Source: Phytophthora colocasiae
Taxonomy: Eukaryota > Oomycota > Peronosporomycetes > Peronosporales > Peronosporaceae
Direction of reading: 5' to 3'
DNA: 64,000 bases
NCBI GenBank assembly: GCA_018806915.1
Contig: JAGKQI010000104.1
Span: forward strand, 930,001-994,000
Shown here: positions 41,671 through 53,117 of the stretch, one piece after another
Layout: each line of letters opens with the position of its first letter
Position numbering within the stretch: position 1 is the first letter of the stretch
Made by a program: the position numbers and the translations under genes
The notes under the pieces: generated by a model
What the model was told of the DNA's origin: nothing
The model's database searches: none
Seen by the model: the letters and a program-made list of their open reading frames with translations, nothing else

Positions 41671-41953
41671 GCTTTCCCTCAAGAGAGAACATGGTGCTGA
41701 TAGTATCTCTTCGTGGTGAGCCGGTCAGATTCTATGAATTCATCACGAGCGTCTGAAGCAGATGGAGGCATTGCTGACTGACCTATGAATCATAGGTCAT
41801 AGGCTATGATAGAGACCTATGCAGGTAAAGGAGATCAAATATCGAGCGTCTCCAGAGACACAGAACACGAACGTGTTGGCAACAACTGAAGTTTTTTTTT
41901 CTACTATGTTCATTCCCACTTGATGGCACGCATGATTTACTCTTGGATTCTTT

Positions 41954-42490
41954 TTATCCGCAGACTTCACCGCTGCCCGATGCAAAGTTCTGCGTCCAGT
42001 AGTGTTTGTATTTACTACTGGAGCTGTATGCGTAACCGCAGCCGAACATCTTGTACTTGGTGCTCAATAGGTTGGCTCGGTGGCCACTAGAGCTCATCCA
42101 GGACGACATCACTTTGCTCACCGTAGACTGACCAGCCGCGACGTTCTCAGCGACAGTAATGTATCGATAGCCTGAAGCTCGGACTCGACTCGTAGCAGTA
42201 GATCCATCCGAACCAGTGTGAGAAAGGTAGTTCCTTCGAGCCATGTCTGCCGAGTGGACCTGAGCAGCCTTTTGCAGATCTCGGTGTGTGCATAACTTTG
42301 GTAAACCTCGAGATGAACGCTCCTTGTTAACAGCATTTAGCATCGCAATGTGGAAGTCGGCCGTCGCAGCTTCTTCGAGGTAACGAGTAGAGTTGGAGTT
42401 GATGCTGTCGGTCGAGTTGCCACCTGAAGCATGCACGGTCGTGGCGACAGCAAGTAGTAGAATGACTCGTAGTAATTGAGAGAGCGTCAT
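41954..42490 (-). CDS. secreted CAP/PR-1-like protein 3
   Basis: 178 residues, ATG 42490, with signal peptide MTLSQLLRVILLLAVATTVHA. The CAP domain has LCTHRDLQKAAQVHSADMA, SHTGSDGS, AENVAAGQST, GHRANLL, MFGCGYAYSS and YKHYWTQNFA. It sits head to tail with CAP protein 2, 284 bp upstream of its stop-distal start, so the pair looks like a tandem duplication. The third relative (34433) lies 6 kb away, past unrelated genes. Confidence 0.92.
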   Translation of the reverse strand: MTLSQLLRVILLLAVATTVHASGGNSTDSINSNSTRYLEEAATADFHIAMLNAVNKERSSRGLPKLCTHRDLQKAAQVHSADMARRNYLSHTGSDGSTATSRVRASGYRYITVAENVAAGQSTVSKVMSSWMSSSGHRANLLSTKYKMFGCGYAYSSSSKYKHYWTQNFASGSGEVCG

Positions 42491-43051
42491 CTTAAAGCAG
42501 AAGACTGGGGCAAGGAGGAAGAAGTCGGGCCAGCAACAAAAGCGAAGTGAGGTAGGGTAGGCAACAAAAGCCCTGCCGGATTGTGCCGAGGCCGTTGCAA
42601 CCGCGGAGGGTGCAACCAGCCGTGATCAACGCCTTTAATTTAACGTATAACATCCAAATGCCTAGCAACCGTGGGCATTAGTTGTTGATTGTTTTGCCTG
42701 TCGTGTAAGACAGGCAAAAAAGGTAAGTCAAGTTCCGTTACCACTGATAACGGATATCCGCACGACTTGGCACTTCAACTCCAGTGTAGCCATTCGTAAA
42801 GTTCGAATCCACGTAGGCAACGAATGCTTTTGTCTCTCGTTTGATCAAATGAATCATCGTGAGTAGATCTAGATCCGTCTGCAAGCGTTTTGATAGCGAC
42901 TTCAACCAGGTTCGAAGTTAATGCCAGCATCTTCTTCATGCGATGAAGGGACCAAAAGAAACCACAGCGAGGAATGCGGGAGTGGTCGGTGCTGTACGGA
43001 ACTCGCGGGTCAGAAGAGAATCATGTTCGTTGCATTCGGGAAACAACTTAT
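42491..43051. other. 560 bp gap with a hairpin and a possible exon
   Basis: A perfect 11-bp inverted repeat (TTTTGCCTGTC, 42692-42702 and 42709-42719) could form a stem with a 6-nt loop. A minus-strand frame open from 42917 to the stop at 42738 reads like protein (KRETKAFVAYVDSNF, GVEVPSRADIRYQW) but has no start or clear acceptor. I assign no gene. Confidence 0.4.
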
Positions 43052-44422
43052 CTACTCGTCAGCATCCTGACTCTTTGGTTCCTACAATACGAGAAGAAGA
43101 AAGCAAATTATGCGTCAGAAAACAGCTGAAAGAGAACAATGCCACGGAGAGAAAGATTGTACCTGGGGCTCCAAATCCTCGCCGTAGTTAATGGCGTGGT
43201 CCACGTGCATCAACACAGTCTCGATACTCTCCTCACGGTTGATGTTCATTGGGACAAACGCCACCATGCTGAAGTCGTTGATCTGAACATGCAATAATAT
43301 TCCAGTCGCGTAAGATATCTTTCTTTTCTGGTGTATCACCAATGGTCCACGTACCACATTGCAGATCGCCGAGCTCAGGGGACGCCACTTGGGGTCAGTT
43401 GCATTCGCGAGGTTTTCGAGAAGATACCCCTCCGATGGGTCTAAGTATCTGAAAAGCAGGACAGATATCGTTATCTTCTGAAAACCACAGCTGAAGTAAG
43501 AAGAACGTACTTGGACAGTTCCTTCTCATCCACCAGATCACACTTGGTAAGCACATTGATATGAGGCAGCTCAACCTGAACCATAGCCGACAAAGAGCAG
43601 AGCACACCCGAGATGAACTTGGTCGGGTCGACGATAAATAAAGAGTCGATCTGCAACAAAATATGCGCGTAAGGCGTAGGCAATCCACTCATACCTGAAA
43701 AAAACAATAAACGTACCAAGTAAACGCAGCAAATATTGAATCCCCAGTCCTTGAGAGATTCGCAGAGCTGCTTCATCACAGGGAGGTGGGAGTACAGCTC
43801 GATCTGGCCTGCAAAGGATAAAATAACAACGTTCAGCACTAGCACACTACCAATCAATCAAACACACTTCACTGACCTGGGCAGTCGAAGATGAAGTAGT
43901 CTTCGTCGCTGTATTCGCCTAGCAGGTCCTGCAGCCAATCGAGGTTCTGCACAAGATACCTGTTGGTAACATCCCAACAGTCAATACACAATAAATAATT
44001 ACAGTAAACAATGCAAAACTCACTCCATGCAGTAGATGAGGCCACCATTGGGACCGTAGCCTAACTCCTCCATCACGTCCTCCACACTGATCAGGTCGCG
44101 AATATCTGATGCAGCAGAAAGATTTCGTTAAATCAACAATAGCAGCTTAAATTTAGCATAAATCTACATACCGAAGGCCACTGGGTAGTCGAAGTTATCG
44201 GCGGCCGGGTCCAGGTTCACTACGTACGTCATACGGCCCGATGCAGCGCAGAATTCGTGCATGTTGTTGCAATATGTGGACTGAAGGATAAAAGCAGCAC
44301 CCGCGGGTCAAAATCTGCTGAAATTACTGCTGCAGAGAGCCAAGGAAATGGAGAATAGTACTGGACTATCGTGATACCTTGCCGGTGCCCGCAGGTCCCA
44401 TAACCATCTGACAGCAGCGCAT
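43052..44422 (-). CDS. GPN3: GPN-loop GTPase 3
   Basis: Nine exons: 44422-44378, 44280-44172, 44105-44024, 43959-43877, 43808-43717, 43650-43511, 43448-43355, 43282-43163 and 43081-43052. They join to 264 residues. P-loop GPAGTGKS is at residues 9-16, the family-defining Gly-Pro-Asn at 69-71 (GYGPNGG), the G3 motif DCPGQ near 109, and TKCD near 170 for guanine recognition. GPN proteins dimerise and assist assembly and nuclear import of RNA polymerase II. The C-terminus ends EPKSQDADE. The N-terminus is a few residues shorter than usual ([10 protein letters not shown]), but the first ATG is well placed. It is the most intron-rich gene in the window. Confidence 0.92.
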
Positions 44423-44791
44423 GATGAATGAGCTCCAACAACTGTCGCTTCAGAAATGATAACCAGCCAGAGCTACTCGTGTACAGTAAGTGACTCCACT
44501 AATTTCGATTCACTAATGGCACCGGATGATATTTTATACAGTTTGTACAAATAATGACACATAATATTATCAAGAAGAGGGCTGTAGTTGTAGCATCAGA
44601 CAAATGTGAAAGTCAACACAAGAACATGACATGTTACTGATACATTTCCGTCCGAACGACGGTCGCCTCGGCGCTGTCTGACAGCGTGTCACCGCTTCAT
44701 TTAAGCTCTATGGCAGGTCTCTCTCCATTACCAGTGATGGAGAGCTCACCACGTGCGAGTTCAAGCGGTCCTGTTTGCCGAGGAATTGTCC

Positions 44792-46840
44792 CTACGCAGC
44801 GAGGGAGCCACGTCGTGAAGACCCGAGGTTGCTGCTGCTATCCTTGCGCTCAATCTCGTCCCAGGCGCAGCCCACGACGCGGTCCATGAAGGCGTCCGAC
44901 CACTTTCCGTTGCCACCGGGAGACCCAGCCTTGGACTGCTTGGCGCGCTCGTCAAACACGCTGCTGCAGGTCTTGCACACACGCTTGAGGTTTGAGCGCT
45001 CGTCCGACGGGTTGCGGTCGATGTGGCCGATGAAGGTGGACGGGAACGCCTCGCTCTCCACGGAGACATGAGAGCAGCGGCCGCAGATGAGACGACCGCA
45101 GTGGCGGCAGTGGTGGCGACGGACGCCAACGCCAAAGCGGCTGAAGTTTCGCAGGCAGATCATGCAGCCCTTGCGCTCCATGTTCGGGACCCACACTGGC
45201 GGGAACGAGATCTTGCCGCAAAGCTGGCGAAGCACTTTGCGGTCGGCCTTCTCGAAGACCATGCGGCCTTGTGCATCCTTCGCGTCGAGGCGAGCACCGT
45301 GACGCACCAAACGGTAGGCGATCTCGAAAAACTTGAGATCCACAGCCTTGTGAAGCAGCGTGCTGTTGCCAAGCGGGCCGTTCGGATCCGTTTTGTGCTG
45401 CAGTAGCATCTCTGCAATCAGTGGGTCATCGCGTTTGGCCGTGATAATGTGCACGGCCAGCGGGGTCTGGTTGCGGTTGTTGACGCGCGAGGCATCCGCG
45501 CCGTGCTCGAGCAGGTACTTGGTGATACGACGCGACTTGGCCGCTGCGAGATGCAGTGGCGTGTTTTGTCGGTTGTCTACAGCATCAATCAGCAGGCCGC
45601 GTGTCTTTTTACCGCACAACAACTGCACGGCGTGCAGCTGGCCAAACCGCACAGCAATGTGCATCGCCGACTGGCCGTGCACCGGATCGCGCTCCGTGAA
45701 GTCTGTGCTCCTGTCTTGCAAGCACGAGCGCAGCAGCTGGAGGTTGCCTGACTTCACAGCGCGGAGGAAGTCCGACAAACCTTCCTCCGTCACGCGAGGG
45801 CCGAAGTGCATGACCGAACCGCGTCCACTCATGAGATCCGTGCCGCGGGTGCTGGCGAACGGGTCAACGCCGCGACTGCTGTCGAAGACGTTGCTGCTTC
45901 TGGTGCTGTCGAACTGGTCGTTGGTGCGTGTGCTCTCGAGTCCCATAGTGCTGCTGCGACTGCTAGCGTACATGTCGATGCTGCGGGCGCTCTCGAAATT
46001 TTCCGGCGCGAGACTATCACGTGACATCATAGCCGTCGTGAGGTCTTGAGGCTTGAGATCACTCGGTCGGTAGCGCATCATGCTATCCCGATAGCCATTG
46101 TTGCTGCCAACAGCCGTCGATCTATGGGACGCACCTTCCGGTGACGTTGGTGAGTCTTCTTCCGAAAGTTTCTTCTCTACCGACAAGCGGTCAATCTCCG
46201 AGTTACCGCGCGAGTTGCGGGGCACCCCCAGGCTTACCATTATGTTGTTGTCCACAGGGTTGGCAGGAGCCTGGTTCATAGGCATACTCTTGCATTTACG
46301 GAGCTTTATATCCGTAGTGAGCTTGTCGTCCACGTTGTTGTTCAAGCTGCGGCGTCCGCCATTGGGCGGGGAATTCTTGCGTCGCGAGCCCGGCTCAGTC
46401 CGAGGCGGGGTCTTCGCTTGCGGCATGGTAGGCGGAAAGTAGTCGTCGTCCTCGTCCTCGTCGTCCTTCTTCTCCTTCTGCTGTTTCACCTTCTCGTCTT
46501 CTTCTCCAGCACTGGAATTGGGGTTTGTGCCGGGAGACGTAGGGCTGGAAGCCTGCGTGTCGGTCACAGACGCACTGGACGCCTTCTTCATGAGGCTGGA
46601 AGGAAACGCCGGCTGCAAACTGCCGCGCGGGGCTGTCATCCACGCCGGATCGTCCGACACGTCGTCGTCGTCACTGTCGCCGTAGTATGAAGACTGTTGC
46701 GACTGCGAGTGGCTTAGCTGGTTGGATACGCGCACTGAGAGGCTGCCACGCACGGGCGGCGCGTTATGATTCACGAGGCCTTCGTGGTAGGGCATATAGG
46801 CCAGGTCCAGCTCGTTATTGCTGCTGCGAGACTCCAGCAT
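44792..46840 (-). CDS. ankyrin-repeat FYVE zinc-finger protein
   Basis: 682 residues, one exon. The N-terminal ~370 residues are disordered and charged (Ser, Asp, Arg). Ankyrin repeats follow (about residues 380-545: GQSAMHIAVRFGQLHAVQLL, NTPLHLAAAKSRRITKYLLEHG, NSTLLHKAVDL). The FYVE finger (about 555-640) has the core RRHHCRHCG near residue 573 and KRVCKTC. FYVE domains bind PI3P on endosomes, so an endosomal scaffold is likely. The finger lacks a clear WxxD motif before the first Cys pair (PVWVPNMERKGCMIC), which may weaken lipid binding. A similar ankyrin-FYVE arrangement is common in oomycetes. Confidence 0.88.
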   Translation of the reverse strand: MLESRSSNNELDLAYMPYHEGLVNHNAPPVRGSLSVRVSNQLSHSQSQQSSYYGDSDDDDVSDDPAWMTAPRGSLQPAFPSSLMKKASSASVTDTQASSPTSPGTNPNSSAGEEDEKVKQQKEKKDDEDEDDDYFPPTMPQAKTPPRTEPGSRRKNSPPNGGRRSLNNNVDDKLTTDIKLRKCKSMPMNQAPANPVDNNIMVSLGVPRNSRGNSEIDRLSVEKKLSEEDSPTSPEGASHRSTAVGSNNGYRDSMMRYRPSDLKPQDLTTAMMSRDSLAPENFESARSIDMYASSRSSTMGLESTRTNDQFDSTRSSNVFDSSRGVDPFASTRGTDLMSGRGSVMHFGPRVTEEGLSDFLRAVKSGNLQLLRSCLQDRSTDFTERDPVHGQSAMHIAVRFGQLHAVQLLCGKKTRGLLIDAVDNRQNTPLHLAAAKSRRITKYLLEHGADASRVNNRNQTPLAVHIITAKRDDPLIAEMLLQHKTDPNGPLGNSTLLHKAVDLKFFEIAYRLVRHGARLDAKDAQGRMVFEKADRKVLRQLCGKISFPPVWVPNMERKGCMICLRNFSRFGVGVRRHHCRHCGRLICGRCSHVSVESEAFPSTFIGHIDRNPSDERSNLKRVCKTCSSVFDERAKQSKAGSPGGNGKWSDAFMDRVVGCAWDEIERKDSSSNLGSSRRGSLAA

Positions 46841-48080
46841 TTCTGTTGCTAATACTACCAGAGGAGTACAATACTAGACGCGCAGTCTACTATGGCCGAG
46901 GAAATCTGCAAGTGACGGCCAGGAGCTGGCTGCCGGTTGTTCAGTTGCTGTTCTTGTTGCAGCTAGGGGCAAGAGTCGGGGCAGGGCGACAGGTCCCACT
47001 GTGCGAAAACTGTAACGGCCTCGTGATTGTGACCTGTCAGTGCCGGCTGTTGACGAGCTGCAAGTTACTTTCAACGAACATGTTGAAAGTACCCCACAGT
47101 CATTGTCTTATCGGTTCGAGGATGGTTTCCATCTCTGGTAAATACTTGCAGACTTAACGCGAAGGAAGGTTTACCAGTGCGGTTGCAGACACCACAAGGT
47201 GGACAGGAAGCTGCCAGCTGGGAACTGCCCTTCCACTGCCTCTCAGCGCGGGGTCGCACAACTTGCACTTCTTGCATCGAGTAATGCCTGTGCTCAACGC
47301 TCATGACCGGAAGACCATCGTCGAGACGGCACGCATGCGCAAAGAGGCACAAGGACCAGGCCGGTGACCCGTATGTGGAGACCTTTGTGGCCCAGAGTGC
47401 TGTTTGTGTTCCACCGTGACAGGACGTCGCCGATCTGGACGGCACCAACTCGGACGTTAGAGCCCCGTGGCGTATTGCACATTGATGCCGGCTCGTTACA
47501 GTACATTACGAGCGACATGCCGTGTTGCATTGACTGCTGTACTTGGCCGGTTTGCACCCCTACGAAATTTTTGAGATCGCTCGGGGCTTGACAATACATG
47601 TATATGTGGCTCGTTCAACGGTCTTACATCGGGGTGACCTTCATGGACGCCAATGCAAACAAACGGGCGGGGTCATTCGCCCGATAGAGGCGACGTAACG
47701 CCTGCCTCGCCGCATCGCCTAGGCTTGTCGCCGAAACCACGGGGGTGCTGCTGTAACTTGCAGCGCCGAAATGCTGCAACGTGGTAGCGACCTGCCAGGT
47801 GACCTAAATCCCATGGGACAACTGCTGGCAGCAAGTTCAAGCGCTGAACCACAGTAGAGAGGCGCTGTGCCTCCAGCGGAGGCATCTTGATCAGATGCAG
47901 ATCCTAGTAGAGGCACTAGCCGCCGTAGAGGACGGTAGAACGATCGGATGTGAGTCGCCTATTTGGTCGAGTACAGCTCAGCTTCCAACAGGCTCGACTC
48001 CAGCCTTGAAACCTGCCTCACGTGCAACACCAGTTCGTTTCTATCGTCAACGCGCATGTTGTGTTATTACATATCGAGGC
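46841..48080. other. 1.2 kb without a recognised gene
   Basis: No frame looks coding, although several 60-110 codon openings exist on both strands (for example 47294-47599 minus, 47895-48230 plus). I found no matched inverted repeats here. The first 200 bp should hold the promoter of the ankyrin-FYVE gene. The rest may be an old, unrecognised repeat. Confidence 0.5.
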
Positions 48081-48365
48081 CTAGTACTCTCCGAACTCAA
48101 ATTCGTTCTGCTGCTGGATCTGCGGCTTCTTGCCTTCCAAGTGCGCCAGTACCTGCGCCAACTGAAACTTGACCTCCTCGTTTATCTACACAGCACCAAT
48201 AGCCAACCCCTGTCAACCAATGCAAAGTAGCACCACAGCAATAACTGACAGCAATTAACGCACCATCAGGTCGGTATTCTCTTCCTCCTCCTTGCTGTCC
48301 ACGAACTTCTTCAGCAGCTTGGCCGCCGCCTTCTCGCTGATCGTTGTTGTCTTAAGCACCTCCAT
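48081..48365 (-). CDS. small conserved-looking protein, 68 residues, function unknown
   Basis: Two exons, 48365-48264 and 48185-48081, separated by a 78-bp GT-AG intron and joined in phase 0. Exon 1 reads MEVLKTTTISEKAAAKLLKK and an acidic EEEE stretch. Exon 2 reads EEVKFQLAQVLAHLEGKKP and ends NEFEFGEY. Both halves are probably helical and charged. The clean splice sites and strong amino-acid bias support a real gene, but I do not recognise the family. The ATG lies 143 bp from the divergent MFS gene ATG, implying a shared promoter. Confidence 0.65.
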
Positions 48366-48508
48366 CGTCACTAGTCCGTGTTAACTCTATTGTGACCAGC
48401 CACTTTGCGAATGCGAATTACTGCCTCAATTATTCAAGCTTTTAGCTAAAACCGTGACGATTTAAGCAATGCTCTTACTCAGATCTGAGACTTGAGTCAC
48501 CATTAGGC

Positions 48509-50292
48509 ATGGCGCCACCTTCGTCTAGCGGGGCCACTACTGGCGCCTTCCAGTGGCCTGTATGGGCGTCTGCCTGCTGTCTAGGGTTGTTCGTGTGTTT
48601 ACTGCTATTGCACGTTATAGAGAAGCTCGTGGTGGCGCGAAAATCCTGTCAGCAGCTTCATCAAGAAGAGTCCAAAGCTGATGATGCGGCTTTTGCGCAC
48701 TTCCAGCATCGTTACCTGGTCGTCTACGGGCTCGTCATGTTCGCTGACTGGCTGCAAGGCACACACATGTACAGTCTGTATCAGGTGGCATTCTTTAGTT
48801 GCCGTGATGTCTTTTATTTTTTTCTTTACTGATATTACATCTGCATGCATCGGCAGAGCTACAACATGGATGTCGGCGCGCTGTTTCTTACCGGATTTCT
48901 ATCTTCAGTCGTGTTTGGCAATTTTGTCGGCCCATTAGTGGATAAATATGGCCGTCGTAGGGCGTGCTTGGTGTATTGCGCATTGGAGGTCGGTATTAGA
49001 TGTGTCTTGAGATTTATCAAAGAACTAACCAAGTTTCTTTCGTGTGCTTCGTTGTTTGCCAGATCGTTATCAATGTCTTAGAAGACGTACCAATTATGAC
49101 GGTGCTGCTAGTTGGAAGAATTCTTGGTGGAATCTCAACGTCGCTGCTGTTCTCGGCATTTGAGAGCTGGATGGTCACTGAACATCGAAAACAGGGTATG
49201 TCTTTGTTGTTTCTAGGACATGGCAGTAAATACTTACGAGTATCTATCTTGTGCTTTCAGGTTTTAGTGAGGATCTACTCGGTAAAACATTTGCTCTCGG
49301 GTCCGAGGTCAACGGTGTAATCGCAGTAATTGCCGGGCTTGGTGCACAGGTCGCTGCAGATGCGTTTGGAGATATCGGCCCATTTCGTGCTGCTGTGGTC
49401 GTGACGGCTATTGGTGCTGCCTTCGTATTTACTTGGCCGGAAAATTATGGTTCACCTATTTCGAACGATCGTAACGAGGGTCAGAAGACAGATACTTCCG
49501 ATAACTATGGCGTGAAAAATGACGGCATATTGAGTATGGATGCGTACGCTTTAGGACTGTGCTACTCGCTCTTTGAAGGAGCGATGTATGTTTTTGGTAA
49601 GCTTCGGATATTTTCCTCCTTAGTATCATCCCGTAGACTTATTCTTCTTGTAGTGTTTTTGTGGTACCCAACGCTGGAAGCGGTCGTGCCTAACGGAGAT
49701 CTGCCCAGTGGTCTGGTGTTTTCAAGTTTTATGCTGTGCATTGCAATCGGGGGCAAGCTTTTCGATTTAGTGAACAATTCGCAACTTCGTGAGGAGATTT
49801 TGTTGCTGTTGGCTGCTGCTACGTCTGCGATCACGCTACTTATTCCGACGGTTCCGTGAAGTTGCTCGTGCTGGCAATGATTGCAATCAACTGACGGGCG
49901 ATGTTTTGTTCTGGTATGTAAAGGTTACGAATGATCACCAGTGCGTCTTGTGCGGATTTTTAGTCTTTGAGGTGGGTATGGCGATGTGATCCTGCATAAT
50001 GTACTGTACTGACCTATAGTTTGTAAAGATTTGTGTTGGATTGATCTCGCCCTGTTGCGCAACTCTCCGCAGTAAATATTTCCCGACAGACAAGCTAAGT
50101 ACTACGTTGTCACTGTTTCGGCTCCCGACAAATGTCCTAGTGGTTCTCGGAACTGGTGGTGCAAGTTTCTTGACGAGTAATCAACTCTACTACGGATGTA
50201 GCGCTGTCCTTGTTGTATCAACTGGGTGCGCTGAAAAATTGGTTCGAAGTTCATCAACATCAAGAAGCAAAAGCAAATTCAAGGCACAATAA
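48509..50292 (+). CDS. MFSD5-like major facilitator (molybdate-anion transporter type)
   Basis: About 12 membrane segments. Well-supported exons are 48509-48784, 48857-48988, 49063-49195, 49261-49596, 49654-49850, about 49942-49971 and 50020-50292. Family landmarks are DWLQGTHMYSLYQ after TM2, GPLVDKYGRRRACLVYC (the MFS loop-2 motif) and RILGGISTSLLFSAFESWMV. The last exons read CVLCGFLVFE and ISPCCATLRSKYFPTDKLS, matching the end of MFSD5-type proteins. The exon-5 frame hits TGA at 49857-49859 unless an intron starting at 49851 (GTTCCG) is used with an acceptor at 49923 or 49941. This join is uncertain. Relatives move molybdate; the substrate here is inferred only. Confidence 0.75.
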
Positions 50293-50421
50293 AACGTGAC
50301 ATTTCGTTTTGCCATTACCTGGTCGGCTGTGAGCGATGTCGCATCAATAATATATGTCAGCTTCGCAGTATTCTCCTGGTGCGTTGTCTTGGTCCTTGGT
50401 GGATGTCTACTTCATATTTAC

Positions 50422-51403
50422 CTATTTGTCTCCGCTTCCAGACACTTTGCCTTTGATGTACAGGAAAATAAGGAGGAGGAAAATCTACAACGAACGAAAC
50501 AACCAAAATCATTAACACGTCGACGGCAGATCAGTTGGCAATGCCACTCACCACAATTATTGCTCCAATCGCAATGTTCATCTTCACGTTTTCCCACCAC
50601 AAATGGCGGCGGAGGTTCGTACTAGACTTGGCAAAAGCTGCAGACTGAGAGCTACAACCGACAAAGATATAAGCAAACCTATCAGAAGCGCTCAGCATCT
50701 AGCAGAGCGTCATTCACGTACTTCAGTTGGTCTGTCTTGTCCACCAGCAGCTCGATTTTATCACCACGTTCCAGAACCTTACCTGTTCAACATAAGTCAA
50801 TACATCATTCGATCCCACATGCATCAACTGACGTACTGATGTTCTCCTGAACATTACTCTTCACATTGTCCAGATCCTTTTTTAAAGCCTGCAACTTTTC
50901 CGCTCCTTTGTCTGACGAGAAGGTTTCCTACATTCGTAGCATTCTGTCAGCCCACATCTTCCCTTACACATATTACAAGAAGTACCATTTGTTTCTTCAG
51001 TGTCGGTGCAAAGTCCCTATTCATATCCAGCTTCAGCTTCGTGGCTTTACCTCGAATACCGAACTGGTTGTCGAAAAGCTGGTTGATGTGCTTTAGGAAT
51101 AATGCCGCCGAGCTGTTTATCGTTCAATTATAATAGTATCACATCACTGAGTACATATATCAATTGATGCAATACGCACCTCTTGCCGAAAGCTGCGTTG
51201 GTGACGCATACGTAAGCTACTTCATTGTCCACGCGGTAACTGTACGTCTTGCCTTCAAAGTCCATTGACTCGACAGCATCCTCGGCCAGGTTGAGCTTCT
51301 TCAGCAGCTTCTGCGCAAACTCGTTCATGCTCTTGTCACCTCCGTTGCTGTACTCGGCCAACGGACAGTGGGCATTGGCCACCACGCAGTAAGAGATCGA
51401 CAT
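50422..51403 (-). CDS. VAMP7: longin R-SNARE, VAMP7 type
   Basis: Six exons: 51403-51180, 51112-50986, 50927-50837, 50782-50722, 50651-50552 and 50484-50422, giving 221 residues, the usual VAMP7 length. The N-terminal longin domain spans residues 1-117. The SNARE helix (about 125-185) has the zero-layer Arg R153 (VLERGDKIELLVDKTDQL). The juxtamembrane WW motif (HLWWENVK) and a C-terminal anchor (IAIGAIIVIFLLLIFLYI) follow, with a short KVSGSGDK tail. VAMP7 proteins drive fusion at late endosome, vacuole or plasma membrane. The gene is divergent from RSPH3. Confidence 0.93.
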
Positions 51404-51546
51404 GGTCTCGAGGTAAGTAGAGATGCCCAGTGCCGTTTCTTCACGTCGTTCGCTCAGCTACCGGTACGAATAAACCGTTACCGGTAATACCTCGGTTAGT
51501 ACTGCGACCTTTGACTACAATGTATCCACTTGGTTCATTTGCAGAC

Positions 51547-53117
51547 ATGGAGCCGGACTTGTCGTACTCGTATTCGTCCAAGCCGCGTCCGGTACAGACG
51601 AGTCGAGGTAAGGCGCGCGATGGCGGTAACAAGTCGGTCCCGACGAATATAATGCATGACCCGAGAATCCCACGCGGAAGCGTCTTCGCACCGGTACGGC
51701 GAAGGAATTTGTGGTATTTGGCAGAATTTAGACTACAGGCTGACTATTCGTTCCGTTTTGCTGCAGATGACTTCAACGAGGAGTGCCGACGGCCGGGAGA
51801 AATTGAAGAAGCGGAGAAGTACATTAACTAAGAAGAGGAGCAACAACAACGTCAAGAGTTCGAGTGTATTTGCTGCGAAACCGGCACCGTCGTACGGATG
51901 TATGTGGAGTAAATAGTGTTGCTCTGCGGTTGAGTTGGTGTAACTTGACTTGTGTTTTGTGGTATAATAGTCACGTCGATCTCTTTGGATGCCAACCTGA
52001 TAGAGCAGACGCAGCCCATCTCGGAGCGCGAGTCGTTCAGCCAAACGGACGAGTTCCTACCGCGCACTGTGAGCGTAAACAATGCCACTACGAACGACAT
52101 GTTCATGCGGCCAAAGATCGGTATTGACACGTCAACACAGGAAAGTAGTGGATGCAGGTTGGTCTGCCATTTTTGTTTTCGTGCTGACTTTGCGTTGTAT
52201 GCAATTTACAGATTGAAGAGACTGATGGGCTATTCAAATTTGATGTTGAGATAAGGCCACTACTGAATGTGCTGGTGAACAAGACACTTGCACAAGCACT
52301 GGTTGAAGTTAAAGAAGAGCAGGAAATGAGGATGCTACACGGGCAACATGAGGTTCTAAAGGCCAACAAACGCGATGTTAAACAAGCAGAACACGAGTTG
52401 GAGGAGAAGGCGAAGGAGGCCAATCGCCGAAAAGAGCTCATCAAGAAGAAGAAAGCTGAAAAAGAGATACACGATCAAAAAATGCGCAAGAAGCTGTTCG
52501 CCTGGCAATTTGCGCGTCCATTGGTGTCCCAAGCCATCGACCAGGCCACGGTCACGTTGCAGAAGAAGGGCGTGTTCTATGACCCCATGCTCCGCAATCT
52601 TGCCATTTGGCTCGCGACAGACGTATATGAAGGTGCCGATGATACCGTTCGCTTGCGAAGCCTCTCCACAGAGTTGTTAGATGGTGCGATTTCATTTTGT
52701 GTTCTATTCGACTTCATTTCTTGCAGGTAACGTGTTGTGCTCATTTTACTGCAGACCTTATCGTTCATGGACTTCGTCGTCAAGCATTGTTTGCACAATT
52801 GCTGCCAAACCAAAGTGAAGCAATGGTTCAGTTATTGCTCAGAAACCCTCTCATTTTACCCCTCCCAGAAGATGCTCCTGAAGGCACTGAACCTTTGTCT
52901 GTTGCCGTCGTTGGACCCATCTTACTTTCACGAACGGATAGCTTGGACGCAATAGAGAGGAGGATTGAGGTACGTGAATTGAGTTGCTCACATGTTACTC
53001 TTCTCTAATTTTGTTTGTGTATCTTTGCAGACCTGGATAATAGAGAATGTAGGAAATTCCGTCGACATTCCCCAAGGAGGCTTCATCTCATTATTGCAGC
53101 TTGCAAAGACAATTTAG
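51547..53117 (+). CDS. RSPH3: radial spoke head protein 3
   Basis: Exons 51547-51693, 51767-51908, 51971-52144, 52219-52683, 52755-52969 and 53031-53117 give 409 residues; an upstream in-frame ATG at 51520 would add nine. RSP3 is the dimeric stalk of the axonemal radial spoke and an A-kinase anchor. Landmarks are NIMHDPRIPRGSVFAP near residue 35-50, a basic stretch, KIGIDTSTQ, then GLFKFDVEIRPLLNVLVNKTLAQAL, a long charged helix (EEKAKEANRRKELIKKKKAEKE) and ARPLVSQAIDQ...GVFYDPM. The third splice junction (52144/52219) is chosen because it keeps the frame with GT-AG borders. It is another flagellar gene beside the DNAH2 and CFAP144 genes. Confidence 0.9.

Noticed and set aside
47294..48230. 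Open frames of 70-111 codons in the 46.8-48.1 kb gap
   Set aside because: They overlap on both strands, lack motifs and show no splice-consistent continuation. The last one overlaps the real small gene at 48081-48365 in antisense.
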